DNA of 64,000 nt from Agroathelia rolfsii (lineage: Eukaryota > Basidiomycota > Agaricomycetes > Amylocorticiales > Amylocorticiaceae), in contig JABRWF010000001.1 in assembly GCA_018343915.1 (NCBI GenBank), positions 1,860,001 to 1,924,000 on the forward strand. The letters are read 5' to 3'. The translations under genes were made by a program, and so were the position numbers. Below are positions 22,552 to 37,284 of the stretch, one piece after another (positions within the stretch are counted from its first letter, which is position 1; every line of letters begins with the position of its first letter). Under the pieces are notes generated by a model. It searched no databases, had not been told where the DNA came from, and saw only the letters and a list, made by a program, of their open reading frames with translations.

Positions 22552-25500
22552 TCAAAGGCCGAGATTGGACATAACTCTCGACACCTCATCCACATTGTCG
22601 TCATCGAATGGCTTGTTCGAGCCGATAGGTCCGCCGCCCAGAGAGCCACCGACCGTCCTGCGCGGGTAGACGCTAGGGAACAGCGGTGCAGTACCACTCG
22701 CAGGACTCGATCCGGCACCGCCAGTGGAGTGGTCGGGGGATTCGGGGGGCTGCAAGTAAGACGACGAAAGTGAAGAGGACGAGCCATGGCCCTCGCCAGG
22801 AATACGCGAAATCGAATGAGAAAGATCGAGAGACTGGGCCCGATTGGTGAGAGAGCGGGGCTTGGTGATGGTATCCTTAAGCTTGGATTCGAGAAGCGAG
22901 TCAGATCCGCGTTTCAAAGCATCTTCGGCATGGCGGTGACGATTGAGGTTAGAACCCTACAACAAAATGAATAATGTGGACTTTAATGGAACAGAAAAAA
23001 AAAAAGATATACGTACAATAGGAGGCAAAGGAGTCCAAGAGTCCAACCCGTGACCGTTACCATGCAGATAGCTGGGCATCGGGGGCTCTGATTGCTCAAG
23101 CTCATAGATGTAAGCAGGAGAGTTGAACAAAGCCTTGACGTCTGGCGATGAATTCGCCATGCGGAGTCTACGGTCGCCCATGCTTTCGCTCGCCCTCGCA
23201 AGATCTGCGGATTCTGAATAGGCACCCGCGCTTCGTCAGTAATTTCAGGCATACTCATCTAATCAACAATAACTCACCCCGCGCACGGTGCAAAGTCGAC
23301 AGGATCTTGCTCTCAAAGTGCGGGAAAGCTTCCGCAAACGAATCACCTCGCTTGTGTGTATGGGAGTTGGGAGACGGGTAAACATGAATATTGTGGTTCA
23401 ACAAATAGGATTCAAGCATCTCCCTCGCAGTAGTCAAGAAATCGCTATTGCTCCTCTGACATCTAAACTTGAACGAGAAATCGGAAGTCGAATCCGAGCC
23501 ATTGACACTACTGGTAGGTGATCCACGGATGTTTGGAGTGATAACAACTTGGCAATCCCGTTTGACGCTTTCAACAAAAGCGGAGAAATCAGGAGAGGTG
23601 CAGAGTCGAGGAAGCTCCGGATTGGGCGGCACAGCCAAATCTGCCTCAAACGGTACATGATCCTGTAAAGAAGCAAGTCAGTCACGATAAACGTGAGACT
23701 AAGTGCATGAACGGCAGTAACGAACCAGGAGCATGGCGGCAGCAATTTGGATTTGGCTTTCGGGTCCAAAGATGGTGACGATATCCGACGCCGACTCTTT
23801 GTCAGGGAAGCGTACTCGTGAGTTGGTCTTGGATTCGATGTCATGGATAAAAATGCTCTTTTCTCCAAGAAGTGTTCGGTGATATCTTCGCGGAATGGAA
23901 AGAGTTTCAACAACATAATCCTTGTCCTAGCCTTTACTTGAGCTTCACGTTGTATTTGCCAATTTAACGAGACTTTACCTTCAAGCTAACTAGTTCCATA
24001 ACCGAGAGCTTCAGGTTCTCCAAATTCATTGCATTCTTTGCCGGCGTCCGCGCAATGACGTTATCCTCGTTATCGTTGTACCCTCCGAGCGATGCAAACT
24101 CTTCCGCATTAGAGAACTTGACGTAGACACCATACTTCTTCATGATACGTTGAATACTCCGGCCACCAACACCAATGATGCGTTTATGATAAGCCTCTGG
24201 CACATGGAACGAGATCTCGGCCGGAAGTTCTTCTTGGAGAAGAGTGAGACCTTGGATGACGGCATTATCGGTGCCCGCAATATCAATGAGGAAATTGTGA
24301 TCATTGAAGGTCTCGAACTTGATCTTGACGTTGGTCGTCTGCATGATCTTGTTAATTTTGCCGTTTTTCTTGCCGCTGATAAATTCCCGATGTTCGTTAG
24401 CGAGCTCGATTTGGAAGCGGATCTCGTGATGGAATTGCTAGTGGAGACAACGTTCAAGTTGAAAAATGATGGTCAGCGAAGAGTACCAAAAAGATTACCT
24501 TGACAATGTCCACATCCATGATCATGTTAACAGCTGCGCGGACTTCATGCTCAAGACCATGCATTTCGAAGCACATGCTCTTGAAGACCACCTCGGCACC
24601 AGTACTGACGGAAATTTGGTTGAGGAGGGTAGTAACCTGAGTAACATTCAACGTGCTGGGCGGGATTAGCACATTGAATTGGACGGGAAGAAGCCAGAAC
24701 GAGGCGACATAGTATTGGCATGCCTACGCGGGCGGTGTTAGAACATTTGATCGAACAGAAAAGAGTAAATCACGAACCAGCTGCATAATCGAGCGGATTG
24801 TCCGCTGTATGTTGACTCTATGGTCTCCATAAACCGTAATGAGACTGGTGGAGCTACCGATAGGGGGGAACTGGATAAATGTAGCATTATCGTTCACAAT
24901 AGCCTTGAGATCATCATTACGATCGGTAACCATCCAGTCCAGCTTTCTCGGAAGGATGGCGGCATCTCTAGAGATCACGGACTTGCTCTAAACGGTGCAT
25001 TACTAAAAATAGAAATTTTCTGGAAAGCTACGTATTTACCAACCTTGCTCATAGAAACCTGGAAGAGCATGTCCCGAGCACGCTGCACGCCAAAGAATTC
25101 TCCCGTGATCCAAATAGTGTTGCTGTTCTGTCTGAGTGCAGTCGCCGGGTTTGATTTTTCAGAACCAAGAAGGCCTTGAAGGGGGGAGGGATAATAAATA
25201 TTTGTAGCTGTCTCTTCCATTATAGATTGCAGCATGTGTCGTTTCCTTCCCGCAATTATGGCATGCAGTTTGTGGTCAATGTCAAATGCCTCTCCATGGA
25301 GTCCACTCTGAAGTGTGTGTCAGACATATTCAGGGGAGATGGTGTTAGAAAGGGTTTTATTTCACTTACGAGTGTGTCCAGCATGACCAATAAACGGACA
25401 CGCGCAATTTCAACGGCATCGCCCTGACCCGTGACAACAAGTTCGCAAATGCGCTCGGCCTCCAGACCCGACCAGCCCGTACCATTGGTGACTCCGTCAG

Positions 25501-26074
25501 GAGGTGTGCGGCTTGTGAGTGAAGGAGGGCTATTTACAACAGCGATATGGGCAAGCGTCTGGCCCGCGATCTCGTCCAGACGCTGTCTGACCTCGGGTTT
25601 GAGAACTGGCTGGGCCGAAACGAAGTCGAGAATATCAGACCGAGAAACTTTGATGGCCGCGCGATGCTAAAAGGGGGTGTTAGGTTTTCCATAGGATTAG
25701 GGGAGGATGAAGGGGGGGGGGGCTAACGACGCAAAAAAGCTACATACCTGGACTGGGCATTCTTTCAAAATCATACCGCGGGCAATCATAACCTGTTGAT
25801 ATTGGCCACTGATGTGGAAGTTCCAAGCCGCGCCAAAATCAGAGGGAAAATAGGTGATGTGACAGCCATGCAAAGACGATGCGACCATGACCAGCTTGGC
25901 GACCGCGTCTGCATCAGCTTGGGTGGAAATGAGGGTCTCAGACCCATTGGAATTATTGTGGAAGGTCGAGTCGCTCCTGAAGCCGTCTGACTGGTGAAAG
26001 TCGAAAGAAGAGGACTGGAGGGTGGCGTGGCGCGACCTGCGTGGGTAGGTAAAAGATGTAGTATATGTATCCAT
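22552..26074 (-). CDS. Multi-KH-domain RNA-binding protein (Bicaudal-C/vigilin-like)
   Basis: The ATG at 26074 gives MDTYTTSFTYPRRSRHATLQ. About nine exons follow. At least four KH-like units can be seen. One is FDIDHKLHAIIAGRKRHMLQ with an insert-containing KH, similar to Bicaudal-C. One is IELANEHREFISGKKNGKIN. A canonical one, VPEAYHKRIIGVGGRSIQRI, has an intact GxxG loop. The last is IPRRYHRTLLGEKSIFIHDI with a degenerate loop. The C-terminal 250 residues are Ser/Pro/Gly-rich and end SRVMSNLGL. KH arrays of this kind bind single-stranded RNA and usually regulate mRNA localisation or stability. The in vivo target here is unknown. An 11-12 nt G run sits in the intron near 25712-25722. Confidence 0.88.
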
Positions 26075-26475
26075 CGGGGGCTCCGTCGTTGGTAGTTTAG
26101 GGAATGATACACTTGGGGTTGCAGATGGTGAGGGTATGTATGATGCGGGATGGGTGGGCGGTTAGTAATGGTGGTGGGTATCGACACTGAGAATGGTATC
26201 GATGTCGTCTGCTCAGCCTGACGGATACGTTTTGAAGGAAGAAAGAAAAGGCTCAAGGGTCGATGATGACCGTTGTGAAAGAAGTCGGAGAGAGAGAGAG
26301 AGAGAAAGGAGTCAGAGTCAGACTTCGAGTAATGTCTGGGCCGTCGACGGTCAGAAAATGTACCGAAAAATACGATCGCGACTCCGCGTCGCTCTGCGGC
26401 CGAACTGCCGCACACACAAAATAATAATATCATCGGTTTATTATGACGAGCTGATTTACATCATCTGCAATTACA
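26075..26475. other. Promoter/5' flank of the KH gene with a GA microsatellite
   Basis: A (GA)n/purine run at about 26287-26310 lies roughly 215 bp upstream of the KH start, so the transcribed strand has a CT-rich stretch. I see nothing coding in this gap. Confidence 0.5.
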
Positions 26476-28187
26476 GCTACAGGAACTCGAGCCCCTCCAC
26501 AGGCTGCCATTCCTGGTCTACGCTTTCAAAGTCAAATAGTTTATTATAGCACTGTAACCCCGGAGTTGAAAAATGGGCATAAGGATTCGATGGTCGTAGC
26601 GACGAAGCACAACGGTAGCAGAAGTGACTCCCGCACTTGGCACAGGTCATCTAGCAGAATAGGGACATCATGTAAGTCCAAGCTCTAGACAACCCCTTTG
26701 GTAAATAAATATTTCACTTACGTGATTACAGCCTAGGCTTTTTTGGACAAATACTTCACACGTCGGACATTTGGTCGTCTGCGATTCGAGGTACTCCCTA
26801 TTGGCACGTTCTTCTTCGTACTTGGATACAAGGCGTCCCAGGTTGTTCTTGCCATACTGCTTTTCAAGCACCAGACGCCGCGGTGATCGTTCAGGAAGCT
26901 CCAAATATTCCAGGACCAGTTTCTCGGTGACCGAAATGGGGCAATGAGATATCGGCCCATGCCTAGATTCATGTTTGTGAGTTTATGGAAGCGCTCAGGG
27001 GAATGGTGGCCCAACAAACCATGTGCGCTTGCAAAAAGAACAAAAAGAATACCGGCATGACGGGCAAGTACGAAGCCGGGCCCAGCCAGATTCTTCATCT
27101 TCGACCATTGGCTTTGGTACAGGGGCTTGGCAAGTCTCGAGCGGGCAATGCATAATCGAGGGATCTGGGGTATTTGTTAAATCGACGAATAAGCGACAAC
27201 TTGGCACTATTTTGTTTACCTCTTTCAATGGCTCGTTTCTCACGAAGCCAGCGCCATCTTTTCACCTCGTTGCTCGAAAGGACCCTCACCACCTCCTCTT
27301 CGTTTGCTTCGCGATGCGACTTGACACACGTCGGGTCTGGACAACCCATTCGTGAAATGTCGCCTTCTCTGATGCAGAGACCCCAGAAATCGATGAGACA
27401 ATTGCGGCAAAAAACATGTTTACATGATAATTGCAGACATTTTGTGCCCTTGAATGTTTCAAAGCAGATTGAACATGTATATGCTGTCTGCGCAAATAGC
27501 TTTCTCCTCAGGGTCTCATCGTAACCTTGAAGGAATGGTGCTAGTATGTGTGGGGCAGGGTGAGGAATGCTAAATGTCAATCATCAGCCTGACTGTCCCG
27601 ATCTAACCCATCATCATCCTTGCCTGATAGGCCCGCTAGCTGCTGGTCTCAGTCCAACTGCGTCTAAGAATTCTGCGGATCGGATCCATTCAACCCAGCT
27701 ATAGAGTACACCATCACCCTGCCATATCTGTAACAGTTCCTGCCTAAGATCAATCGTTGACGGTAACCATGAGTGCGACACGTGAACTGATTCGATCTTA
27801 GGGGGCTCTCGTAGCGGATATGTCGGAGGCAGGGTAATAGCCAGTAAGATGGAAGGTAGTCCAGTGACAGTGACCTCGACCCGATCCTGACCGCTGTTGT
27901 CTGACTCAGAGTTGACCGCAGTGGGGACTACTTCCACTTTTGTCGGTTGGTCAAAATCAATCGGTACATCCAGCTGCAAGATGTGATAAGCATCAGACTT
28001 GTTGGGGAGGGTGTCTGCGAGGACACAATCTGGGTATATTGACTAGTGATATGATTCCTGTTAGAAAGATGGCAGTGACCCAATTTAACTTGAATGGGAT
28101 ACTAGTGTGCAGTGACCGCACCTGTAAGACTTCAAATTCTTCTGACTGAAGTATCTTACAATCTTGGGAATCGGTATCTAAGGTCAT
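26476..28187 (-). CDS. RWD plus RBR E3 ubiquitin ligase (RNF14/Itt1-like)
   Basis: I start it at the ATG 28185-28187 (MTLDTDSQDCKILQSEEFEV), because the open frame upstream has no ATG. The RWD domain EEFEVLQ-SIYPDCV is completed over an intron, with ITLPPTYPLREPP. RING1 is CSICFETFKGTKCLQLSCKH then VFCRNCLIDFW and CPDPTC. The in-between-RING domain has MHCPLETCQAPVPKP and CPSCRYSFCSFCKRTWHG. RING2 has CPTCEVFVQKSLGCNHMTC, including the Cys of the GCNHM motif expected to carry ubiquitin, then CAKCGSHFCYRC. The tail is YNKLFDFESVDQEWQPVEG to the stop at 26476. RNF14 acts on stalled or crosslinked translation factors, and yeast Itt1 influences termination. All catalytic elements look intact. Confidence 0.92.
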
Positions 28188-28458
28188 GCAGCGGCGCTCA
28201 GTACTCAGTGGTGGCACTAGTGGAATCAACGGATGACTCGCCCCCACACCGTGACCTGCTTGGTCATTGCCAAAGTCCAAATTTCGAATGCGGCCCGCAT
28301 GTCACGTGATATGGGATATTTTCCGTTTATGGAATCAAAACTTTCCTCGTCAATGCATCACTGGCGGGCTAAACATTGCGTCGTCGGCGTGCTCTAATTA
28401 CCAGTGAATCATCTCTATTCAGCCGCAATTTTGGACTCCTTTGCTGTTATATGCCCTG
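28188..28458. promoter_or_regulatory. Bidirectional promoter RNF14-like/URB2 with a CACGTG box
   Basis: The gap of 271 bp between divergent start codons holds GTCACGTGAT with CACGTG at 28303-28308. The same extended core (GTCACGTG) occurs in three other promoters of the window. Confidence 0.5.
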
Positions 28459-31400
28459 ATGGCTGATTTTGCTCGGGCTTTGAAGGCTCACACCGATCCG
28501 CCGACTACTGGTGGCCCATCTAAACTGGAGATAGCCAAAAACGCCTGGTCCAACAAATCGCTGTATCTTCCCAATAAGGCTGAATTGATTTGTGACTGGT
28601 TACTTACCAAGCTTTTAAAAGAAAAGGATTTAGAAATGTCTGATAAAACCATTTATTTTGCGGGCAGTTATTGACAAGTTTGTGTAACAGCGCTCGGAAC
28701 CCTTGCCTCAACGTCGAGATATGGGCTCTCCTCTCCGATATTTTTGAGCCCGGTTCCAAGCCCGCTGAAAAGGGTCCCCATCGTAATACATGGCTAGGTC
28801 CATTGCTCAACCGTATACCTGTATCCCCGATCATTCTTGCATTTTTGCGCCTTCTTGCCGACCCCCAGGCATCGCCAAATCCTCGCATTTTCGATCATTC
28901 GCGCCGAGCCCTTCAAATAATTTGGCCTCTTGCTTCCCCAAAGTTCACTCCAGATGCACTATTGGACTGCTTTGGCGTGGTAATCAATGCATTGCTAGTG
29001 ATCCAAGAACCAGACCAAGACTTACTCGATCTAATGACCATTCTCGTCAATTCGTATTCCAAATCACTATCTTTTGCAAACAATAAAAAGAAGGTCGGTT
29101 TGTTGAATTTTACTCTGTAAGTTCACACCAATAAAAATTATCTTTAGCTGTGCTCATCTTTCGTCGACACATACTTCAAAGCATGGGTTAAACACTGTGT
29201 TATTCCGCATTCATCGAATGTGCAACTCCACGACCTCATTTACAACGTTGGCACGGATACGTTGCTCAGCTTGGAGGCACTGAAGCAGGGACCTGTACAG
29301 GAGCATGGGATATTCTCTGCCCTGGGAAGTATCCTTCATGAACGTACTGAGGATAACCATTCACAGAAAATTATCCCAAAGCTTTTTGCCACTGTAGTGC
29401 AGGCGCTCAGACGGTTTCGCTCCGCCTTGTTCGGGTCAAGTAGCTCTGCTGCTGATTCATCGACCAACATGGACGAATGGAGACGTGCATGCATGAAAAT
29501 CTTTGCCACCCTCTCCGACCTCTTGGACACTCAAATCGAGGATTTCTCGGCCTCTGCCGTCGTCAGATTAGGCCTCCTTCGCGTCATTGAAAGCGAGAAA
29601 CTATATATTGCAACTTTGATTCAAGAAGAAGCGGCTCTCATACTCCGAACCCAGTCTGTTCTTGCAACAGCGCATCTTAAATCATCTCAAGGTGACTATT
29701 AACCCTTTCCTATTTTGTTAGGGTGTGTACTGACTGCCATAGATGAAATGGCGTCTGACGTCCTTTTTGAGGTGCTTTGTACACTCGCGCGCATAGACCA
29801 GGATATATGTAATCTGCAGATATGCGAGATTATCATCGCTGTTCTCCACCGAAAGTCTTCAACCCCCTCCCTATCGTTGCTCGGCCTTTTCTTGGAATAT
29901 CACTCTAAAACGCGAATGATGCTAGAACACACATCTAGCTATTTGTCATCCATCGGGTCATTGCAGTCACAAAACCCCTATTTAGCTCATCAGACTGCAT
30001 TCGCCAGCTCTCTCATGACTTTCGACCATCTGGACCATTTCGCACGCGCCATACAATCGGCAACGACGTCCTCGCAGATTCTTCCTCTCCTCTCGAACTC
30101 GATAAACCATCTGCAATCGTTATGGACGCAGTTTGTTTCCTCCAGTCCTATTGTCTCTTCGAAGAAACGCCGAAGGCTCACGAATGGCGGGGCGGAAACA
30201 TCATCTACGAGTACTGAGACGGTGGATGTATTAGCACTGCGATTCTCTCTGTCGGCGCGCGTCATAGGCACAATAATACCAGCTCTCCCTCTCCATCTTT
30301 TGATAGGAAATGAATCTTTGCGGGAGCAAGTTGACCAGACGATATCTCAGCTACGTGACGAACTGCTTCCTTCAATCGTCCAGGAAGCTATCAAGATTAT
30401 CCGCAAAAATCCTGAAGAGGATGACGAAACCACGATGTGGGGATTGCATACCATTGTGGCTGCTGCTCTTCGCCTGGGTCCTGGGTCTCTTAACACGAAG
30501 ACGGCGGATAGATTGCTGGAGATCGCCAAGTCACAGAAACCTACAGAACTCACTGTTGAGATTGTAAGCCCTCGTTTCTGTTTCTTCACTTTTAAACTTA
30601 AAGTTGGTTTAGTATCGCTGCCTTTTGAGTCATACCAAATCCGATGTTGTAGACGCGATCGCTGTGCTCGAGAGTATGATCAGCCAGATCTACAACCCGA
30701 AGCTTGCAGGTGTCAAAACGAGCTTGATAAAACGTACATGGAGTGGCCGCTTGGCCTCGCTAACTGATCAAGATGTGTCAGCTATTGGTATTCTTCATTT
30801 GCTCACTGCTCGATGGTTGCCGGTCTTTGAGTACGTTATTTAAAAAAAAAAATTACATCAGACAGCTGCTCATTCCGATTACAGTGGAACTGCGTCTAGT
30901 GGCCAGCTTAACAGCTTAATAGCTGCACTTCTCGATATACCTATCGATACCACTTTCCAAGGTCAAGGCCTTTCGATTACGAACGTCATTATTGGGGTCT
31001 TCCGGTCTGCCGAATTCTGGGAATTACCCAACTTGAGAAGTTCGTCATGCGATTTGATTTAGCAGAAGATATCGGCCAATTTTCTCACTTGAAAATACAC
31101 AGCTACTTTTTTGGCAACAATCCAAGAACGGACGGCACCATTCCAAGATGCCAAAGAGGTATCTTCCGAGGGGAAGACTCGCATGATAACGCTCTTCCAA
31201 AAACTGCTACTTGTCCCGGTGGAGTATCTACCCAGAAATATTCGCTCTGAACTGGTTTTACGTGCTGTGGCTCTGGATCGACTGTCTTCTGCTGAAGATG
31301 AGCAATTGAGAATCATGATACGTGTTTTCCTAATAAGAACATGTCAGTATATGGAACTAGTCGATAAGATAGTAGGTCAAGCCTATGGCTCTCAGAAATC

Positions 31401-33415
31401 CTTCTTATTTATCCTTCAGGACAACGGAGGCTATCTCGAACATCTGGTTAATTCAGTAGCTAATTTGACACCTTCCGAATCATATTTGAAGAGTACTCTT
31501 GAGCTGACCGAAATCCTGATGCAGTAAGCTGACACACACAATTCCTTCTAATTTTATGGCTGATGAGACGCAGATTCGCTGTCCGAGGCTCCAGCAATTC
31601 CAGGATATCGCTTTCTGACGTCCTGGTTTGTCTTGCGCGAAAACCTAATGTGGCAGAGTTGTTCTGCCGTCGGTTGCCGGAGCACCAAATTAAGAGGCAA
31701 AGTATTCTCCTATTTATCAACATACTAGAGAAGACCAGCTCTATGTGAGTATACGAACAAAACTCCTAACGTAGATCTGCTAATCTCAATCTATGCACTA
31801 GCTCTCAGAAGCCGGGTCGTACTCTTATCCACGACACATCCCCTATTTCGACCCTATATGACAGCCTTCAAGAGGCCATAAATCCCTTGATTCCAGATCT
31901 CTGGAATTCGGATCCAGTCACATGGACATCGGAATATGACATCCTAGATGCATGGTGCCAGGTCCTCAAGCTCCGACATTGGCTTGGGATCTCGGGTTTG
32001 CGGTTTAATTCACGTCCCAGGCGCATTAGTCTCAACACCATCTTCTAGATATCACCCCACACACCTATGGCGCGCAGTTTGTCCGCAAACTGACATCTCT
32101 TTCTACTGCAGAGTCGTCTAGTCATCCAAGAAGCCGACTTTACATCACCGCCTTGTCTCTTGTGTCGACAGAGTTCAACGTTTGCTCCCCAGACCGCCGT
32201 CAATCGCATTTAGACCTCGTAACTGCAACATATACGCTGCTCTCCTCTTTCGTCCATTCCGATGGTGAATGATCATCTTTGAAAATTTGCAAATATGAGC
32301 TAATAAAGATGGCAGATCGGCCAGCCTTTGATACATGCATGGCGAAATCCTGCAAATCATTGTCTACAATAAATTATTCTCAAATCCTGCAATTCGTTGT
32401 TGAAGCAATCGAGCAGAGCCAGGAAGAGACGCAAAAGTTGGCGCTATTGCGGCTTGCAAGCATTGTTATGCGTGATGCACCACCGGGTCAGTTAATTACT
32501 ATAGACCAATTGGTTGATCTATTGCTGATGGTTGCTCTCAACTAGGTACATCCAAAGTTACCCAAGCGTACTTTGGTGCTTTGATTCACTTACTCATGCG
32601 TTTATCATGTTTCTATATGGCTTCGTTGGAATGTCATACAGCTGTCTTGGAGCTGATTTGCGAGCACGTATCAGATCGGGTAGGTTAAATTTCAAGACCT
32701 AATGCCGGATATACTAAGTTTATCCTTCTAGCCAGCCACTCTGCAATTGGCGGATGTCTCTAATATCTACACACTCATTGCCAAATCCCTAATGGGTTCT
32801 CCAGCACACGATAAAAGTACATCCTCCCGGATGTACCATCTTATCATAAACATCACTAGCGCGTCGGTTCGCCATCGGAGGGACCTAGTGACAGACCTTC
32901 TCCCACACCTGGGATCAATTCTGCAACTTCTGATATCGGCTTTGCGACGGCCTCGTCCTCAGCTCGGCGCCAAACAGACACGAATCGTGATGGACACACT
33001 CCCATCTTGGATCAGCAACGATGATACAGACGCAGCCACTGCCCTCGGTGCGGCCGAGGCCAAGGCACTTGCTCGTCTACTCACCGCACTTACGACCAAG
33101 ACGATTCCCCGCAATCATATGCACGCTGCCTCGGCCACGACCGAAGCCCCGAAAGCTGAGTCTCTCGCCAGGCCATTCTCGAAACACGCTGCGTACGTAC
33201 TACAAGCGTACATGAACGCCCTGAACGAGCCTCTGTGTGTGATCCCACTTGATATTCGACGGGAGCTGCAGCCTGGGTTATTTGCAATGTGTGAAGTGAT
33301 GAATGAGCACAGTCGGGATGCTATGATGGTGTCTGCCTTGGACGCTGGAGGCAAGGCGTCTATGAAGGCGCTTTGGAAGGAGTATGAAAAGCAGAGATAC
33401 GTCGGCAAGGGCTAG
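28459..33415 (+). CDS. URB2: Urb2/Npa2-type nucleolar ribosome biogenesis factor
   Basis: The large protein (about 1,400 aa) is almost entirely helical-repeat-like sequence. The ATG at 28459 gives MADFARALKAHTDPP. An intron at 28638-28690 is the one that restores frame to ARNPCLNVEIWALLSDIFEP. Further introns I checked by frame include one near 32008 (joins GIS to DITPHTYGAQF), one near 32268 (joins HSD to RPAFDTCMAKS), and one with donor GTCAGT near 32487. The C-terminal signature CVIPLDIRRELQPGLFAMCE ... MKALWKEYEKQRYVGKG fits the Urb2/Npa2 family end. That family works with Urb1 in early 60S pre-ribosome assembly. The N-terminal two thirds are poorly conserved, so exon borders there are less certain than at the 3' end. 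Confidence 0.82.
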
Positions 33416-33604
33416 TGGCATGGCCGATTGGGGAGACATCTGTTTAGCATGTATAGTAAATACAATAAATTTACTACATCAAAGCGCGCGCAGGTAATAG
33501 AGAGCAGTGGCCGGCTTCGGGCAAGGGCCAGGTTCGACTCCGCGGTCGTCGTTTGATTGAGCGGACCGGGCAGGGCAACGCTGTATTTTGGGGTAACTTG
33601 AAAG

Positions 33605-34974
<1,370 letters not shown>

Positions 34975-35323
34975 AGGTTGGGGTGTCATGAGGTTATGGG
35001 CCACTCGAGTACTTTACATTTATATTTTTGGAATGCACATTTACGAGATTACATATCATGTTACAGTATGTGCATCATGCTTACTGTCCGTGTGCATCAC
35101 TCGCTCGCGGAGTCCTTGTTAGGCGCGAGTATGCGTGAATTGTCAGAAACCGGTTATTGATCATGCCGGTACTTTGTGTTGAGCTTACACTGCCCGGCTA
35201 ACTCGGACAAACATGTATTAGATTCCTCAGGCACACGAGCCACCGATACGTCATGCTTATGCATACCTAAGGAAGTGTGGGAAGCATGGGCATTGCTTAT
35301 GGAAAGTGCTGACGCATCGCGGT

Positions 35324-35329
35324 CACGTG
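35324..35329. promoter_or_regulatory. CACGTG box upstream of the GST-like gene
   Basis: GGTCACGTGAT lies about 206 bp before the ATG at 35535. It has the same extended core as in the MPH1, URB2/RNF14 and PHB1 promoters. Confidence 0.45.
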
Positions 35330-35413
35330 ATAGACGGTGCTGATTGTCAGCCGGCGTCAGCCGCATACATTCATAGGCAGAATAGGTAGTGTCAATCACA
35401 CAGAGAGCCATGA

Positions 35414-35420
35414 TATAAAA
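35414..35420 (+). promoter_or_regulatory. TATA box of the GST-like gene
   Basis: GATATAAAAGC gives a TATAAAA core 115 bp before the start codon, followed by a C/A-rich leader. It is a good match to consensus, but no transcription start is known. Confidence 0.55.
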
Positions 35421-35534
35421 GCTTCGAGTGTCGAGGCTCAAGATACCTCAACCAAATAGATTTCAACCGCATTCCCTAGCATCTCCAAGCGAATACTTCT
35501 CCATTCACATTTATTAGTACACCTCATTTCCGAC

Positions 35535-36538
35535 ATGGCCAAGATTGATCTCTACATCTTTGGTTTGAGTGTGTGGGCAGCCGCACCCCAGCTCGCTGTC
35601 GAGGAACTCGGATACTCAGATGAGGTTGAGTTGAAAGTAGTTAACCTTGTCGAAGCCGAGAACTTTTCTCCCGAGTTCTTGAAATTGGTAAATGCTGCAT
35701 CTGCATCTACATCAGTATCAACTGAGGAAGGCGATGGCTGATGAACTCATTTTTATACAGAACCCCGCGGGTACTCTTCCCACTCTCGTCGCTGACGGAA
35801 AGGCTTATACCAATACGACGGACGTTATTGAATATCTTGTCAAGCATGCTCCTAAGAAAGTCGCGCTACGCACCAAGGTGACGGAGATCGTTCATGAGGA
35901 CAAGATTGATCCAAACTTCCCCATGCTCGCTGTGGTAAGCATCATTGAGCTCGCATGTTGTCAATATGTGAATATGCTACGATATAGCGCAACGAAGAAG
36001 AGCTTCAGGCCAAGGCAAATGGTTTCCCGAAGACATTTGTTTCCAATCGTAAGCTTTCATGTTGAACATCATGTCGACATGGTACTGCATATTGAACAAC
36101 ACGCCATTCACAGGCCAGGAAGCTCTGAACAAGCATTCAGAAAGCGAAGCAGCCTCGGAACACAAAGAATTTTATACCGACAAACTCTCCTCCAACGGCG
36201 GCTTGCTCGCCATCTACTCCGGCCAAGTCTCTCAGGAGGTCAAAGACGGCTTCTTCGCCAAATCGCAGCAGCACTGGAACGACATTGGGCACTACATCGT
36301 CGATGTCCTGCCCGCCTCCCTCCCCGACACGGGCTTCTTTGGGGGCGAGACACCAGGCGAAGATGACTTCCACGTCGCTGCGTGGCTTGCGCGCATCACT
36401 TCCCTCTCCGACGCTACAGATGTCGCAGGTGTTGAGAAAGAGATTGGAAAACCCGTTCCTAAGAAGGTCCAAGCATATTGGCAGGCATGGGCAGCGAGGG
36501 AAAGCTTCAAGAAGGTGTACGCGGATGGACTGCATTGA
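35535..36538 (+). CDS. Glutathione S-transferase-like protein
   Basis: The ATG at 35535 gives MAKIDLYIFGLSVWAAAPQL, a thioredoxin-fold start in which Ser12 or a neighbour would occupy the catalytic position. The cis-Pro segment NPAGTLPTLV and TTDVIEYLVKHAP follow (residues about 55-90). The helical C-terminal domain contains SEHKEFYTDKLSSNGGLLAI, FFGGETPGEDDFHVAAWL and KKVQAYWQAWAARESFKKVY. Three introns (about 35688-35760, 35934-35988, 36049-36113) restore frame. The product of about 260 aa is a normal GST length. Fungal GSTs conjugate or reduce electrophiles in detoxification. I cannot fix the subclass from sequence alone; the lack of a clear N-terminal Tyr or Cys argues against GTT and omega types. 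Confidence 0.85.
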
Positions 36539-37284
36539 AATTTGGTCATGATACCCCCCTAGATGTGTAAAGATATCATATTATGGGTTTAAGAACGTCT
36601 TCCCAACTTGTTTATAATATTGGTAGAGGTAGATAAGTAGATACCTACCACGACTCATAATTTTTTTGGATGAAATAGAAATCAAGTACAGCGACTTAAA
36701 GTTGGCTGCGATTTTTTACTAGCATATCAAGAACGCATTGAAGATATGGGGTCTGAGGAAAATGGATTTAAAATAAATAGGAGAAGCTCTGAAGTCAGCC
36801 AATTTGCTAGTAGGGCCATTATAACTGCCATCAGGAGTACATGTACTCCTGAAGTTCTTCATTCATTGGCCTGACATGAAAGACTTGTCGCATTAATGAA
36901 GCAATGGATGGTAGAGAGTTCCAGAGGCGTCTACAGGTTCCATCTGACTGATCATCACGAACGGCCGGGGAGTTCGGGCTCGATGCGAGTCGGAGCAACG
37001 CCATTTAGCCATGGGTAGCGGGTGCGATTTGATACTATTGGGAACAGAGTATTGTTCCATTGATCAAGACGAAGACGATGGGTCGTTCAGAGCCTTTGGC
37101 CATAACGGAGCGATAGAAACTGAGTACTGCAGGTTGCATCATCCATGGTGCCTCTACGGACAATTATCTCTTTGCCATGGGTGGGGGATTTTGTGACAAT
37201 ATTGTTCATTATTAATAAAGTCATGAAAATCATGTCGAAATTCAAACATGAGCAGTGTATACTACAAGTATTTTGATCGTAGGA
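36539..37284. other. Intergenic, no gene supported
   Basis: The gap of 746 bp lies between convergent genes and is AT-rich, with only one short frame (near 37011-37196) lacking any domain. A short inverted repeat (AGGAGTACATGTACTCCT at about 36834-36851) is perfect over 18 bases. Confidence 0.5.

Noticed and set aside
28621..28690. Frameshift in the N-terminal part of URB2
   Set aside because: A normal 53-nt intron (28638-28690) explains the change of frame.
33481..33560. tRNA-like T-loop sequence (GGTTCGACTCC) between URB2 and CBR1
   Set aside because: The flanking bases do not pair as a T stem, and no A box, anticodon arm or acceptor stem could be built upstream.
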